DNA of 64,000 nt from Dermacentor variabilis (lineage: Eukaryota; Arthropoda; Arachnida; Ixodida; Ixodidae), in the NCBI RefSeq assembly GCF_050947875.1, contig NC_134568.1, positions 200,112,258-200,176,257 on the forward strand, written 5' to 3'. A program made the translations under genes and the position numbers. Of the stretch, positions 19,437-30,110 are shown piece by piece. Below the pieces are notes generated by a model, which saw only the letters and a list, made by a program, of their open reading frames with translations, had not been told where the DNA came from and did not search any database. Within the stretch, counting starts at the first letter, position 1; the number at the start of each line of letters is the position of its first letter.

Positions 19437-22110
19437 CAACCCATCGAGGTCCCGCCGCCGCCGCCCGAGGGTGCTCCAGTGGAATGTAAACTCGCTGCGG
19501 CGACGGCACGGCGATCTGTTTGAGTACCTCCTGCAGTGCGACTTCGACGTACTCGCACTGCAGCAAGTATACGCCGTGGCCGAGAACCTACGGCTCCCCG
19601 GCTACACGGGCTACTCGGGCGCCACCACCTGTGCCACACGCAGTTGCATTGCGGCACCCTGCCTAGATGGAGCCCACAAGCCAGGGAAGCCACGCACGGC
19701 AATCTACGTCCGCAGCACCCTGGCGCATGCTGTTCTACCTGTTGCCGACATCTGGTGGTCAGGGCAGGTGCCGGAGTCATGGCGCACAGCCATCGCGGCC
19801 CCCATCCTGAAGGTCGGAAAGCCGGCTGCAAACGTGAGCTCCTACCGGCCTGTCTCCCTCACCTCCGCCACTTGCAAGGTGATGGAGGCCATTGTTCAAT
19901 CGTCACTTACAGCGCATACATAGACGGAGGACAAAAAAGAAGAACGACGTAGACAAGCGCTGATTTCCAACTGATTCCACCAGGCCATTGCTCTGGTCCG
20001 ACTGGACTGGGTGGCCCGTGCCCATGGCTTCCTGGCCTACGAGCAGACGGGGTTCCGGCGGCGCTGATGCACCGCGGACTCCATCGCGGATGTGGTCTCC
20101 ACACTGGAGGAGGCCAAGGCCTGCGGTGACACCGTGCTCCTGTGCTTATCGACATCAAGGGGGCCTTCGACGGCCTGTCCTATCCAGTCGTACAGTAGGC
20201 CCTGGACCTACTTGGCATCAACGGGAACCTGCGGCGGTTCATCTCGTCGTTCCTGGAGGAACGCACCCTCAGGGTACGAGTGGGCAGATCGAGGAGCTCC
20301 CCTCGGCCGGTGGCAGCGGGCGTCCCACAAGGGTCAGTGGTGAGACCTTTCCTGTTCAACCTTGCCCTGGCCCGGCTTCCTGCTGCCCTGCCGATCGACC
20401 CCCACTACCCCGTGAATGCCTCTATCTACGCGGACGACATCGCCCTGTCGGGTCGAAGTCCACTACACAGCCACCGCAGCGCGCGCTCGGCCCTGCAAAG
20501 AGCGCTCGACACCGCCACTGCTCACCTGAGCAGCATTGGCCTTGCCATCTCGGCAAGGAAGACGGAGGTCATGCTGCTCCACCCAAGAGCAGCCGCCCGC
20601 CGCACAGCTGCCCGGCTGTACCTGGAAGGCGTCCAGTTACCGTGGAGCACGGCAGTGACGTACCTGGGGCTGCGCATCGATCACCGGCTGTCCTGGCTGC
20701 CTGCTTTCAAGACCCTGCATGTCTAGGTCCTCCGGGTCCGCAAGGCAGTCTCCCAGCTTCTTGCGCGAGGACAGGGCTGCACCTCTGGGTGGGCTCTCCG
20801 GCTGTATGATGCAGCAGCCACCTCACGCCTGCGGTACGCCCTCCCACTCGTGGCACTACCACCTGTCCGTCTCAAGAAGCTAGAGCTGCAGCATCGCGCC
20901 GCGATTAGGCTCTGCCTGGGCGCTCCTCGCAGCTCCCAAGTTGCTGCAACCTTGGCCGAGGCAGGAGCATGGCCCCTGTCTCTCCTCCTCCTGCAACAGG
21001 GGCTACGCCATGTTGACCGCCTCCACCAAGGCCCAGACGGCAGTGCCTTGTTGTCCCGACTGCGCTCGCGGCCCCATTCACAGATCGGCAGACTCTGTGG
21101 GCTGTACGAGGAGCTGATTGGGAGGCCTCCAGCGAACAACGCACAGCTGCCTCCTCCCCAGAGACCACCCATACCCATCACCACAGAGCTGCCCGGCGTT
21201 TCCAAACGGCGCTCTTCGACTTGTGCCCTTCAGCAGACGGCTGCTTCCCTCCTGCATGAGGACCACGGAGACCCCTGCAGATTACGTTGACGGCTCGGTG
21301 ATGCCGGACACAGGCTCGTCTACTGCGGCCTGTGTGGTGCCCTCCTTGCGGAAGAGCAGGCAGTGTCGCCTCCCCGACCATGCGACGCCAACAGCGGCAG
21401 AGGTAGCAGGCCTCCACCTGGCTGTGGACTTACTCGCGGAGGAGCTGCCAGTGACCCCAGTGACCATCTACTGCGACTCCAAGGCGGCACTTCTTAGCCT
21501 GCAGAGGCCAGAAAGGGCCAGCCTTGGGGTCGCCCTGCTCTCGACAAGGCTGATGGCGCTCCAGGAGGCGGGCTGCTCAGTGTCCCTGCACTGGCTTCCA
21601 GCTCATGTAGGGATACCGGGCAACGAGGAAGCTGATGTACTGGCAAAGCGTGCCCACAACTGTGTGGTCCCGCCCAGCCTGGCAGTGACAGCCAATGACT
21701 TCACAAGCCACAGGCTTCGTCGCCATCTGCTGGCCTGCCATCCGGACAAGCGGATATCCTTGGGCCGCCCTCCGCGACCACTTCCACAGCGCGGCCTCGC
21801 AGGCAGGGCGACCTCCTTCCTTCTGCGGCTGAGGATTGGCTGCTGTTGGACCGGTGCTCGCCGTCACCGACACGTCCTCATCACCTCTCCGGCCTGAGCC
21901 TCCTGTGGGGAGCCCGAGACCGTGGAACACCTCCTGCTGGCCTGCCCTGCTTACCTGCAGCAGCGTGGCCGCCTCCTGCAGGATTTCCGACGCCTGGGGC
22001 TTCCTTCTGCACGGCAGGAAGACGTCCTCTTCCCTGGTCGAAACGAGCTACCAGCCCTGCTAAGTGTCGTCGAGTACCTCGACTCGTCGGGGCTCTCGGC
22101 GAGACTCTAG
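19350..22110 (+). pseudogene. LINE ORF2: endonuclease, RT, RNase H; internally deleted
   Basis: The endonuclease N-terminus VLQWNVNSLRRRHGDLFEYL begins near 19470. It stops at about 19745, where IYVRSTLAHAVLPVAD jumps directly to the RT N-terminus QVPESWRTAIAAPILKVGKP, so most of the endonuclease is deleted. RT continues with DIKGAFDG, GVPQGSVVRPFLFN and YADDIALSGRS (near 20430). RNase H (21285-21700) keeps all acidic residues by eye: DGS, AEVAG, CDSKAAL and AHVGIPGNEEADVLAK. A C-terminal C-H-C motif (GEPETVEHLLLACPAY) closes the ORF. There are stops near 20065, 20195 and 20725, and an 84-bp insertion at 19898. Confidence 0.85.
19898..19981 (+). mobile_element. 84-bp insertion with 12-bp duplication, AGCGCTRAYTTCCAAC family
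   Basis: The LINE RT coding is interrupted by 84 bp flanked by AGGCCATTGTTC (19886-19897) and AGGCCATTGCTC (19982-19993), an 11/12 duplication. The insert has TTACAGCGCATACATAGACG, then a purine-rich stretch, then GACAAGCGCTGATTTCCAAC. The same three blocks (AGCGC, purine-rich run, AGCGCTRAYTTCCAAC) occur in one arm of the fold-back insert at 40949. It has no palindrome and no head. Confidence 0.75.
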
Positions 22111-22432
22111 GATTTTCTGCAAAGACGGATAGCCTCACGGCTATCCAAACCACTCCAGGCTACTCGGTCTGCCCCAACCAACTGGCTCCTGTTGGATCAA
22201 CGCCCCCTGGCCTTTCACCAGATTTCTATTCCTGCCGGACCCACTAGGCCCTTCCTGCCGGACTGCTCAGCCGCTGCCATGGCGACACTTCAACCCCCTA
22301 CTCTCCTATCTCCTTTGCTCCCACTATCCCCCACCCCTGTTGACGCTGAGCCGTTCTCCTGCAAGGGCTGCAGAAAATAGCGTCAACCTTTCCTTTTCCC
22401 TTCAAGAACCACTTCTCTCTTTCTTTGAAGAA

Positions 22433-22547
22433 TGGTTTCTCAAACCTTGTAAGATTCCTCGACCGCCACATATACTGTCCTCATCACGTCGAGAATGCCC
22501 AACTCCTCAAAAATTAGAAGGAAGTACTGCACTTTGAATTTTTCCAT
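22433..22547 (-). pseudogene. gag N-terminus, continuing past the LINE to 17807
   Basis: On the minus strand an ATG at 22547 opens MEKFKVQYFLLIFEELGILD, followed by VEESYKV, a stop, and ETILQRK, which continues across the LINE insertion into KQKAEVCERRERE at 17807. The EKFK opening and the early ELLxxxEELGI-like pattern are common at the start of arthropod Ty3/gypsy Gag. One nonsense codon lies just before the insertion. It is the missing start of the remnant at 15965-17807. Confidence 0.65.
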
Positions 22548-22689
22548 AGCGAACTTGTTTACCTCCAAAATTCACCCTTCCTCAAAACTGAAATTCCCTA
22601 TTTAAAGAAGGAAAATTTCCAAAACCGTGTCCACCAGAAAACCCAAACATACTCTCCTAGCATCTGCCTGCTTATACTAGAGAGAGTTC

Positions 22690-22941
22690 TTCCGACATGA
22701 TGAGCAAATACCAGGCACTAGCTAGCCCGTCGTTATCGCTACCATCAAGAGACAGCAGAAGTTCTCGTTCGTCGCGCTCTTTCCTTATGCAATAATTTTT
22801 TCTGGCCTCACCAGCCTCCTCCCAACTCGTGTCCTCATTTTGCAAAAGCTCTAGTTATTGGGTTTTTCATTTCGCAGGGCCAGCCGAAATGCCAATCTGC
22901 TCACGACTTTTGAGGAGTTCTGGGATTTTGAACTTACCCAT
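22690..22941 (-). pseudogene. second gag N-terminus next to an LTR
   Basis: An ATG at 22941 opens MGKFKIPELLKSREQIGISA, then a stop, then LELLQNEDTSWEEAGEARKN and RKERDERELLLSLD. It resembles the start of the gag at 22547 but belongs to a different copy or family; similarity to retroelement sequence ends near 22690. Two stops are present. The LTR at 23149 lies about 200 bp upstream on the same strand, with a leader between, so LTR, leader and gag are in natural order. Confidence 0.6.
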
Positions 22942-23148
22942 GCTTGCAGTGCACCATGTGTTTCTTCCCCACTAGTAAGTTAACCCACGACACACTCAAT
23001 TCTTGGTCTACGAGACAAAATAACCAGCAATACCGAACACCATTACCAACTGCCTGCGCTAATGGGTCTGGCGAAAGCAGAAGCAAACACGTAGCACTCA
23101 CCGCACCGATGTAGCCAACGCCGACCGATTTCATAAGCTACCAGCCAC

Positions 23149-23700
23149 TGTTGTGAAACTGGGGGTCTGTGCGACCACGAAGGTTCCATGGATAGTGCCG
23201 TGCTAGGTGCTGGGGAAAAAAATGCATTCCGAGCAAAGATCAAGATAACCGAGAACGGTTTATATTCAAAAGTACATGGTTGAGTTTTGCGCATATGGTT
23301 CCAACTTTCGGAGCACACTACACGCAAGAGTCTTTTCATGTCCGAGCCTCTCTTCTCACAGCCGTCTGGATCCGCTTTTTATGCCGTTTATTTCCCTCTT
23401 TCCCTCGTCGAGGGAATTCGCTGGCCAATCTCAAGCGCCGAACCCTCACTTGACTCCAACGTCTCACTTGTCTCCAATGTCCCACTTGTCTCCAACTTTC
23501 TGCTTGTCTCCAACGTGCAAAACGAGAACAAGGTAAAAGTGGGAGCCAACGTTTCCACAAATGGACTTGTATTTTTCAAAGCTTTTACCTTGTTCTCGTT
23601 TTGCTCTTCGTCTTGAATTTTCATCTCTCGCCTTCCCCGTGTTTTCCCTTGTCTCCAACGCGGCACACTGGTCTCCAACGTGGCACCATACGAGGCAACC
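23149..23700 (-). repeat. LTR upstream of the minus-strand gag
   Basis: The plus-strand edge TGTTGTGAAACTGGGGG corresponds to an LTR end ...CACAACA on the minus strand, next to GTGGCTGGTAGC where a primer site would lie. A TATA-like CATAAAAAGCGGATCC (complement at about 23366-23384) is shared with the plus-strand LTR at 49610-50737 (CATAAAAAGCGGATCCGG), together with nearby CAGCCGTCTGG/CAGCCATCCGG. The outer (right) edge is uncertain. The interior holds a tandem repeat and a 23-bp inverted pair (GCAAAACGAGAACAAGGTAAAAG at 23517 and its reverse at about 23583). Confidence 0.5.
23448..23519. repeat. 18-bp tandem repeat in the LTR
   Basis: The unit is TTGTCTCCAACGTCTCAC-like and occurs about four times, with small differences (ACTCCAACG, TCTCCAATG, TCTCCAACT, TCTCCAACG). 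A looser echo with TTGTCTCCAACGCGG and GGTCTCCAACG lies at 23650-23690. No function is evident. Confidence 0.75.
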
Positions 23701-23739
23701 ACGTGGCAAACTGTGAACCCACCGTTGACATTCTTTCCT

Positions 23740-24340
23740 CTGGAGTCCTTGACAATGACCCTGTCATCGATTAGTGGCCTCTTCGTGACGGTCAGGAGGG
23801 GGCGACGTTGTTGTCTTGAAGTGAGCTGTCATTTCTGGGCTTTCGAAAAACCGAAGATCTGGAGCATGACTGCTTGTCCGTAAGACTCAGGTGACGCTGA
23901 TTGAGTTGCCTTGAGTGAACGTCGAGGCGTGATCAAAACCCGTGACAGCTGCATATCTGGCTGTGAAGCATCCTTTGTTCCGAGGGATCGCCAGGCGCAA
24001 CAACATACATCGTACGACGCGCGGCGACGGTGTTATCGCCCTTGGACTTTATACGGAACCTCACGGCTACGCCGACAGTAAAAATGCGCCTGGCGTGACC
24101 ATATAATTGCTATCGCAACAACAACAATAACGAGAGCTGAAAGAACAGGCTTCGGAAGAGAGGGCATGACCACGAATTTCTTTACGGAGGACCTGCTGGT
24201 GACTAACGCAGTGCAAGAACATTGGCGTGGAGAATCCGCCTACTTCAGCAGCTTTCATTATTTCCCCTACGAGTCCTTTCTTAACTGGGCGCATGTTCCC
24301 AGCTACAAAAAAAAAAAGATTAAAAAAAAACTAAACCCGT
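23740..24340. other. no gene; fragment of GCGATAGCAA repeat at 24005-24125
   Basis: No coding feature is recognisable. From 24005 to 24125 the sequence matches the right part of the repeat at 4695-5245 (GTTATCGCCCTTGGACTTTA, ATATAATTGCTATCGCAA). Here the terminus is better preserved than in copy 1. Confidence 0.5.
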
Positions 24341-24344
24341 ACGG

Positions 24345-24760
24345 GTTTTTCTTGTTGCTTCGTGCTAGAATTCGGGTGGATGTCAATTTTTTCCCTTGCA
24401 TTATATTTTTCTCCCCGTCGCGGGCTTCTTCAGAACTGATTTGCCATATTCAGTGTCCCAGTGCCTCGAATTGTCTAATAATTCGCCCTCGCTCTGCGAT
24501 CTGATATAGCCTCCTGGTTAGCTCAGGTGGTAGAGCGACCGCCCCGAAGAGGTTGGTCCCGTGCTCGAATCTCGGACCAGGTCTAAATTTTCAATTGCGA
24601 AGCTTTCTTGCCCCCAAATAAAATAAATAAATAAAGAAGAAGAAATCAGCATGAGTTCCCTTTGCAGCTTCGTGCTACAATTCGGGTGGCTGTCGTTTTT
24701 TTTTTCCTTTCGTGCATACTTTCCTGCACCTTGCGCACTTCCGCTGTACTGATTTTCTTC
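24345..24760 (+). mobile_element. tRNA-derived SINE-like repeat with duplicated flanks
   Basis: At 24512-24580 a tRNA-like segment reads CCTGGTTAGCTCAGGTGG (A box) and later CCCGTGCTCGAATCTCGG (B box). It does not fold as a full functional tRNA by eye and is followed by TCTAAATTTTCAATTGCGAAG, a 3' body. The phrase CTTCGTGCTAGAATTCGGGTGG (24358) recurs as CTTCGTGCTACAATTCGGGTGG (24667), each followed by a T-rich run. So two partial copies of one family probably lie head to tail. Confidence 0.55.
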
Positions 24761-25514
24761 AATCCCAAAGTGTGGGGCAAAATACATTGGCGTTCCAGTA
24801 ACTTTTGCACTTCAATGCATAAAACGGCGTTTTCTTTAAAAAAGTTAGTGGGACAACAGTTCATTTTACCGCAACTTTCAGAGCGCATATCTCGAAACCG
24901 GTGCCATCCTCGGCATTCGTTCGAAATCGATGTGCCTTGCAAACCCACCAGCCACAATTCCTAAATTGCAATATGTGCCGTAATGTGATTAATTAAAAAA
25001 GTAACCAGTGCAATATTATTAATTAGTCGTTTGCGCATTTAGATTTCTCGTGTATGTCCGCCTCAATGTAATCTCGTTCACGAATTACTATTGTGCTATC
25101 TGCCATAGGGTGACCGCAAAAAATATTGTCTGAAAAAAGAAATTACGTTTTCTATGGTTGGTTTAGAATCCAGTCCACAGTTTTTAGGCTGTCATTCTCG
25201 AAATTCCGCGGAATCCTTTGTAAAGAATGTAAGACAAGGTGTGAGCAACTTTTGCGGTAAAGGAAAAACTTTATTGCCGTATATAATATTTTTCGCTCAC
25301 GGGACGTAGGCGCCGACGCCGACACCGGTTTTACTGCGCTATCGCTTTAAAAGGCGGAATAGAACAGCTTTATGAATTTCCCTCGTGCAATCCACCGCTG
25401 AGGCGCTTGACGCGCGTCGCATGGCAACAAGTTACTGATAAAGAGGCAGGACACGCATCTTCCAGCTGACGATGAAGAGAGAAGTTACGGGACGCGTTTG
25501 TCGCTGAGAAAGAG
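24761..25514. other. no gene recognised
   Basis: AT-rich stretch with no supported feature. Confidence 0.4.
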
Positions 25515-26110
25515 AGAGAGAATAAACACCTTTATTCAGAGATTCTTAAGCGTTGGTCTTCGGGGTGGTCACCCATTTCTAGAAAACCATAAGCTTTCGT
25601 CGCGTTGACGGCCCTCGCTACCAGCTGCCTCTGGCTTGCGAGGGTGGAGCTGGCTAGTGCTCTCTCCGAAAGCTCAGGTGTGTGGTATGGATTGGGTGTG
25701 CTAAGGGGTGATTCTGTAACCCTCCCTACCATGTCGTGAAGAGTGCCCTGTGCTTCACACAAGTGGCAAAGTGGAGAGGACATGTAGGGATTGAAGTGGT
25801 AGTTTCTAGACTGGTGGGGGACATTGTTGGTTTGGAGTGCTCTGAGAATGCAGTCTTGACCTCTGGTTAGCTTTTATGTGGGGGGTGGGAATATTCTACA
25901 TCGCAACCCATAGTGCATGTTGATTTCCTGATAAGAGGCCAAATGGTGAGGGCGTCAGGGGCCCTCCGTTGTCCAGGGGCTCGGTTAGTGAAACCTCGAG
26001 CCGTGAGATGCGCCATCTTGTTGCCTAGGATGTCATGATACGCTGGTGCCCACAAGAAATTCACGAAATGCTGTGGCGCTGTGGTGTGGTTATATGAGGT
26101 CGAGTATGTC
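25515..26110 (-). pseudogene. 3' end of an RNase H-bearing LINE
   Basis: The minus strand at 26064-25867 reads WAPAYHDILGNKMAHLTARG, the C-terminal RNase H motif with the final acidic residue replaced (GNEEAD-type to GNKMAH). It ends in a stop. From 25783 the frame gives CHLCEAQGTLHDMVG, then PELSERALASSTLASQRQLV and AYGFLEMGDHPEDQRLR, the C-terminal tail usual after the C-x2-C motif of such LINEs. A minus-strand AATAAAGGTGTTTATT and a CT-rich tail at 25507-25530 mark the 3' end. It is a 5'-truncated relic different from the LINE at 17.8-22.4 kb. Confidence 0.65.
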
Positions 26111-26489
26111 GTGTGTTGTTATTCATCACGCTTTAATGCTGACCAAAACTTGCACTTGCTCTGCGAGGTCCACCTTGGTGGCTGAGAGACGGGTTCGTCA
26201 CTGAAATCTGCAGCACGTATCTTGTGGTAATGCGCTATTTTGCCTTGCTGGCTTATGAAAGCATCGATTTCACTGATTCACACAGTGCGTGGGATCTGCA
26301 TAACTTTTCTTTCCCTATTTAGCGCCCTTTTAATATCTAGAAATTGAATTTGGTACATCCGTCTGACCTTTTCATTACGTCGGCGACGCTGTCGTTGTCA
26401 TCGTCGTTAGGCCAACTCCTTATCCTCAGCTTCATCCTTACCATAGACCAAAGAAAAATTCCGGCAGAACCAATCTTACAATGAATGCG

Positions 26490-26581
26490 ACGTTAATGCG
26501 ATTAGCATCGCACGGAAGAGATGTAGCAACACTGTATTGCCAACGTGTATGTAGCAGCGAGGGCTCCGCTCTTGCGCTTCG
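26490..26581 (+). repeat. interspersed repeat R, left copy
   Basis: The segment TGTAGCAACACTGTATTGCC ... GGGCTCCGCTCTTGCGCTTC also occurs at 31715-31800 with roughly ten differences and a 3-bp indel. The two copies flank the LINE at 26582-31250 in the same orientation. The right copy continues beyond GCGCTTCG, whereas here the LINE tail begins exactly there. Confidence 0.6.
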
Positions 26582-26901
26582 GATGGATGGATGGATGCAT
26601 GGATGGATGTTATGAGCGTCCCCTTTGGAACAGGGCGGTGTGTAGCGCCACCAAGCTCTTGCTATTATACTGCCTAATGTCCTACCTAGGTTAAAAAAGA
26701 AATAAAGAAAAAAACAATATGAACTCCCACAACCAAATTTTCTGACCACATATTGCGAGCTTTTGTACGTCTCCGTTTTCTGTCGTTTTCCTACTTTTCT
26801 TCCATCAATCTTCCAATCGCCTCTTACTAATCTCTACTGCGGGCATGTTTACTTTTCCCCTGATCTCGCTGAACGCAAGGGCTCAAGGAGGCCAGTAATG
26901 C

Positions 26902-29900
26902 CTAAATCGACCGCTGGGCAGATATCTTCACATTATAATAAAACATGCTCCATCGTTTCCCTAGCTTTACCGCAGCAAGCACATGGTTCTTCTTCCTCCT
27001 TATATCTCGCTTTATAGGTGCGTGTTCTAAGGCATCCTGATATCGCTTCGAGAAGTAATGAGTTTCCTTTGAGTTATCATAATTTTTTTCTTTCCCGATT
27101 TCGTTTTTTCCTCTTAAGTAGTTACTCATGGCAGGTTTATTTTCCATTGCCGCCACCCATGAGATTATTTTAGCCTCTCTGACTTTCCGCTTGACGTTCT
27201 TTGTTGCTGTGTTGCCCACCCTACAGGCCACATACTTGCTGGTAAGCTTCCTAGTTCTTTTCCTCCACTGTGAATCAATGTTTTTTCTCTACAGATACCT
27301 AAACACTCTCCAGCCCATTTACTTTCTTCCATATTCCTCAGTCGTTCTTCATAGTCAATTTTACTGTCAGCTTCCCTCACTTCAAAAGTAGTCCAGCCCA
27401 TATATCACCCTGCACAGCTTCATTTGTAGTCTTCCCGTGAGCGCCCAATGCGAGGCGACCCACTGACCTGTGGTTCACATCGAGTCCTGATTGTACCCCT
27501 GATTTCAAGCAAACAACCGCATTTCCAAAAGTAAGTCCTGGAACCATTGCACCTTTCCACATACCCCGGAGCACCGCGTACCTATTGTATCCCCATAAAG
27601 TCCTGTGTTTCATTATGGCTGCATTTCTCTTGCCCTTTACTTTTATTGTTTTTTCCTGGGTTTCCATATATCTATTGCCTTCGTTTTTCCATATACCAAG
27701 GTATTTATATTCTCTTACCAGAGGTATTTCCTGGCCCTGTGTCGCCACTCTATGTTCACTGTTTTCATTGAATAACATAACACCTGATTTCCCATCACTA
27801 AATTTCAAACCTAAATTGTTGCCTTCATGTCCACAGATATTAGCCAGACGTTGCAAATCACTTTGCTTGTTAGCTAGCAACACAATGTCGTCCGCATAAA
27901 ATAAACCTGGAATAAACCTCTACTACTGTACCCGCCTGTTTGTATGAGATATTAAAGCTGATATTACTTCCGTCTGTCGCCCTCTCCATCCTCATCATGT
28001 AGTACATCATAAACAGCAGCGGGGATAAAGGGCACCACTGCCTCAGTCTCTTGTTGATATGAACTTTCCCCTCGCTCCTCATCCCTTCCCATTCAACGCA
28101 AACGGTATTTTCTAGGTAAATCTCTCTCAACAGCTGTAGACAATCGTCACCTTAGCCTTCCCCTTCCAGAATATCCCACAAAATGTTGCGGTCTACGTTT
28201 TCATAGGCTCCTGTAATGTCTAAAAAGGCCACATGTAACGGTCTGCTTTCTACTTTTGATATTTCAATACACTGAGTAATAACAAATAAGTTATCATCTA
28301 AACGCCTACCTATTCTGAAGCCATTCTTAAGTTCTCCCAAAATGACATTATTCTCTGCCCATGCTTGAAGCTTTAATTTGATTGCCTTCTTTGCTAGCCT
28401 GTATATTACCTATGCAATGGTCAACGATCTATACGAGTGAATTCTATCTTTCTCCCCCTTGCCTTTATAAATTAAATTCATTCTACTTTGTCGCCAACTG
28501 TCTGGTATTCTATCTTTGAAAGATTTTTCCACTGTTTTCACCAGAGCTTTCACCAGAGCTTCCCGTTAGGCTGATTAGTTCACTAATCAGCCTAACGGGA
28601 ACCTCGTCTAGCCCTGTGGCTGTGCGCTTAGAATTTTCTCTTCGGCTTTCTTCCAGTTGAAATTTGTTAGCACCAGTTCATTTTTCATCTGGTTCTCTTT
28701 CATACTCTTATTTTTTTACTGCGAATACAAGCTCGTCATTGCCTTGGAAAGATTCGGCTGTTATTTTTTGGATGTAATTTAAAGCCGCTTCCCCTTCCAA
28801 TTCGTTTCCATCTTCGCCTAGGATATGTTGTTGGATTGTTGTTGTCTTCCTGCCTGATAATTTTATGTGGTTCCAAAATATTCTAGGTGCGGCCTTTCTT
28901 CTTCTCGCGTATTTCTGACAACCAGCGTTCACTTTCACCTTTTATCTTGGCTTGCACCAGTATTTGAACCAGATACTCTTTCTCCCGGTATATTTCCCAT
29001 TTACTGGCTACGTCATCCTGCGGTAACTGCGCCTTCTTTGCATCCCTGTGCTCTCGGGATGCTCTCTGTCGTTCGGCAATCGCTTCTTGTATCTCCCTGT
29101 TCCACCAGCTTTTCGGGTTTTTTCCCATTTCCAACGAACATGTTGTTTCTCATTCCGTATTTCTGTCGTTATTAAACTTAGACGCTCACTGTATTCCCGA
29201 TCTTTACTTGGCCATTAGCCAAGTTATTCCTCTACTCTAGTGACTATATTTGTTATTTGTTCAGCGTTCAAATTTGGACTGGCCATTTTGCGCTCCTTGC
29301 TCTCTTTCCCAACTACATATCCCATTTCTAAAATGGTGCGTTTACGGTCACTCCCTATGCTGCTATACCCTTCCTCATCAATGATCATTTCTCTCAACTT
29401 ATCATGAATTCCTTCTGTCATCAGACAGTAATCAATAGTTGATTGCCGGTTTCCCACTTCCCGCGTGATCTGCCCTTAACACTTAGGCCCTGTATTCACG
29501 ATAACGAGGTTATGTTGCTCACAAAGGTCTAGCATTGACTTGCCGTTGTCGGTATAGCCATCTAAATCCTGTATGAGGGCATTCATGCCACCTAATAGGA
29601 TAATTTGAGCATCATTCCCAAAATCCTTAATATCAGCACTTATGCATTCCACTAACTCTTTATTCTTCTCTGTGCAATTATTTCCGGTCCACAAATACGT
29701 AACGCCCAGCAAAGTGTTTTTCCCACCAATTGTACCTGATAACCAAAGATGCTCTTGATAATTTGAATTTACTCTTTTCCATTTGACTCCCTGATGGATG
29801 AGCATTCCGACTCCCCCTCCCTTTCTTTCCGACTTAGTCGTGTTGCACCCTTCCCGAACATAATTCTCAATCACTGGTGGCTCTTCAGAGTCTCTAAGGT

Positions 29901-29991
29901 GCGTTTCTGTAAACGCATACACCCTTATTTGTTCTCTATTTAACTGCTCCTCAATCTCTGCCCACTTTCCCTTTCTTCTGCCGCCCTGCAT
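26902..29991 (-). pseudogene. LINE ORF2: endonuclease and reverse transcriptase, broken
   Basis: The endonuclease starts as GRRKGKWAEIEEQL and YAFTETHLRDSEEP (29991-29476), with GGMNA where GDxNA is expected and SDR where SDH is expected. It is therefore catalytically dead by motif. RT blocks follow: GFRIGRRLDDNL and FLDITGAYENVDR (28340-28152), CPLSPLLFMMYYMMR (28130-27870), and an intact FYADDIVLLAN read across a frameshift near 27890. A thumb region (27883-27377) and a C-terminal CACCGKARETMEHVLLQC (about 26980-26935) close the ORF. Frames change at least four times. A 20-bp perfect palindrome sits at 28560-28601. Confidence 0.85.
28560..28601. repeat. perfect 20-bp palindrome within LINE ORF2
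   Basis: Arms 28560-28579 and 28582-28601 (TTCCCGTTAGGCTGATTAGT and its reverse complement) surround TC. Just before it TTCACCAGAGC is repeated in tandem (28537-28558). Both probably arose by local template switching after insertion. Confidence 0.85.
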
Positions 29992-30110
29992 GTTTATGTA
30001 GCATGGTGTTTATGTAGCACGGCGAGCTCTCTTTCTTGCTTTCCTCCTTTTTCTGTTATTGATGGCGATGCTATTCAGAGGTTCCCTTAGGGGACCTTCT
30101 TCATTACTAC

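Larger units (their letters stand above)
17808..22418 (+). mobile_element. RNase H-bearing LINE inserted in a gag gene, 14-bp duplication
   Basis: The 4.6-kb insert is bounded by an exact 14-bp duplication, CTTTCTTTGAAGAA (17794-17807 and 22419-22432). Minus-strand Gag coding reads through the site when the insert is removed (ETILQRKQKAEVCE). It contains ORF1 with zinc knuckles and ORF2 with endonuclease, RT and RNase H, so it belongs to the I/R1/Jockey group in the broad sense. It starts inside ORF1, so it is 5' truncated. It lacks a poly(A) tail. GC content is visibly higher than in the flanks. Confidence 0.9.

Noticed and set aside
24509..24590. Functional tRNA gene
   Set aside because: A and B boxes are present, but the arms do not pair properly and the body continues as a SINE.
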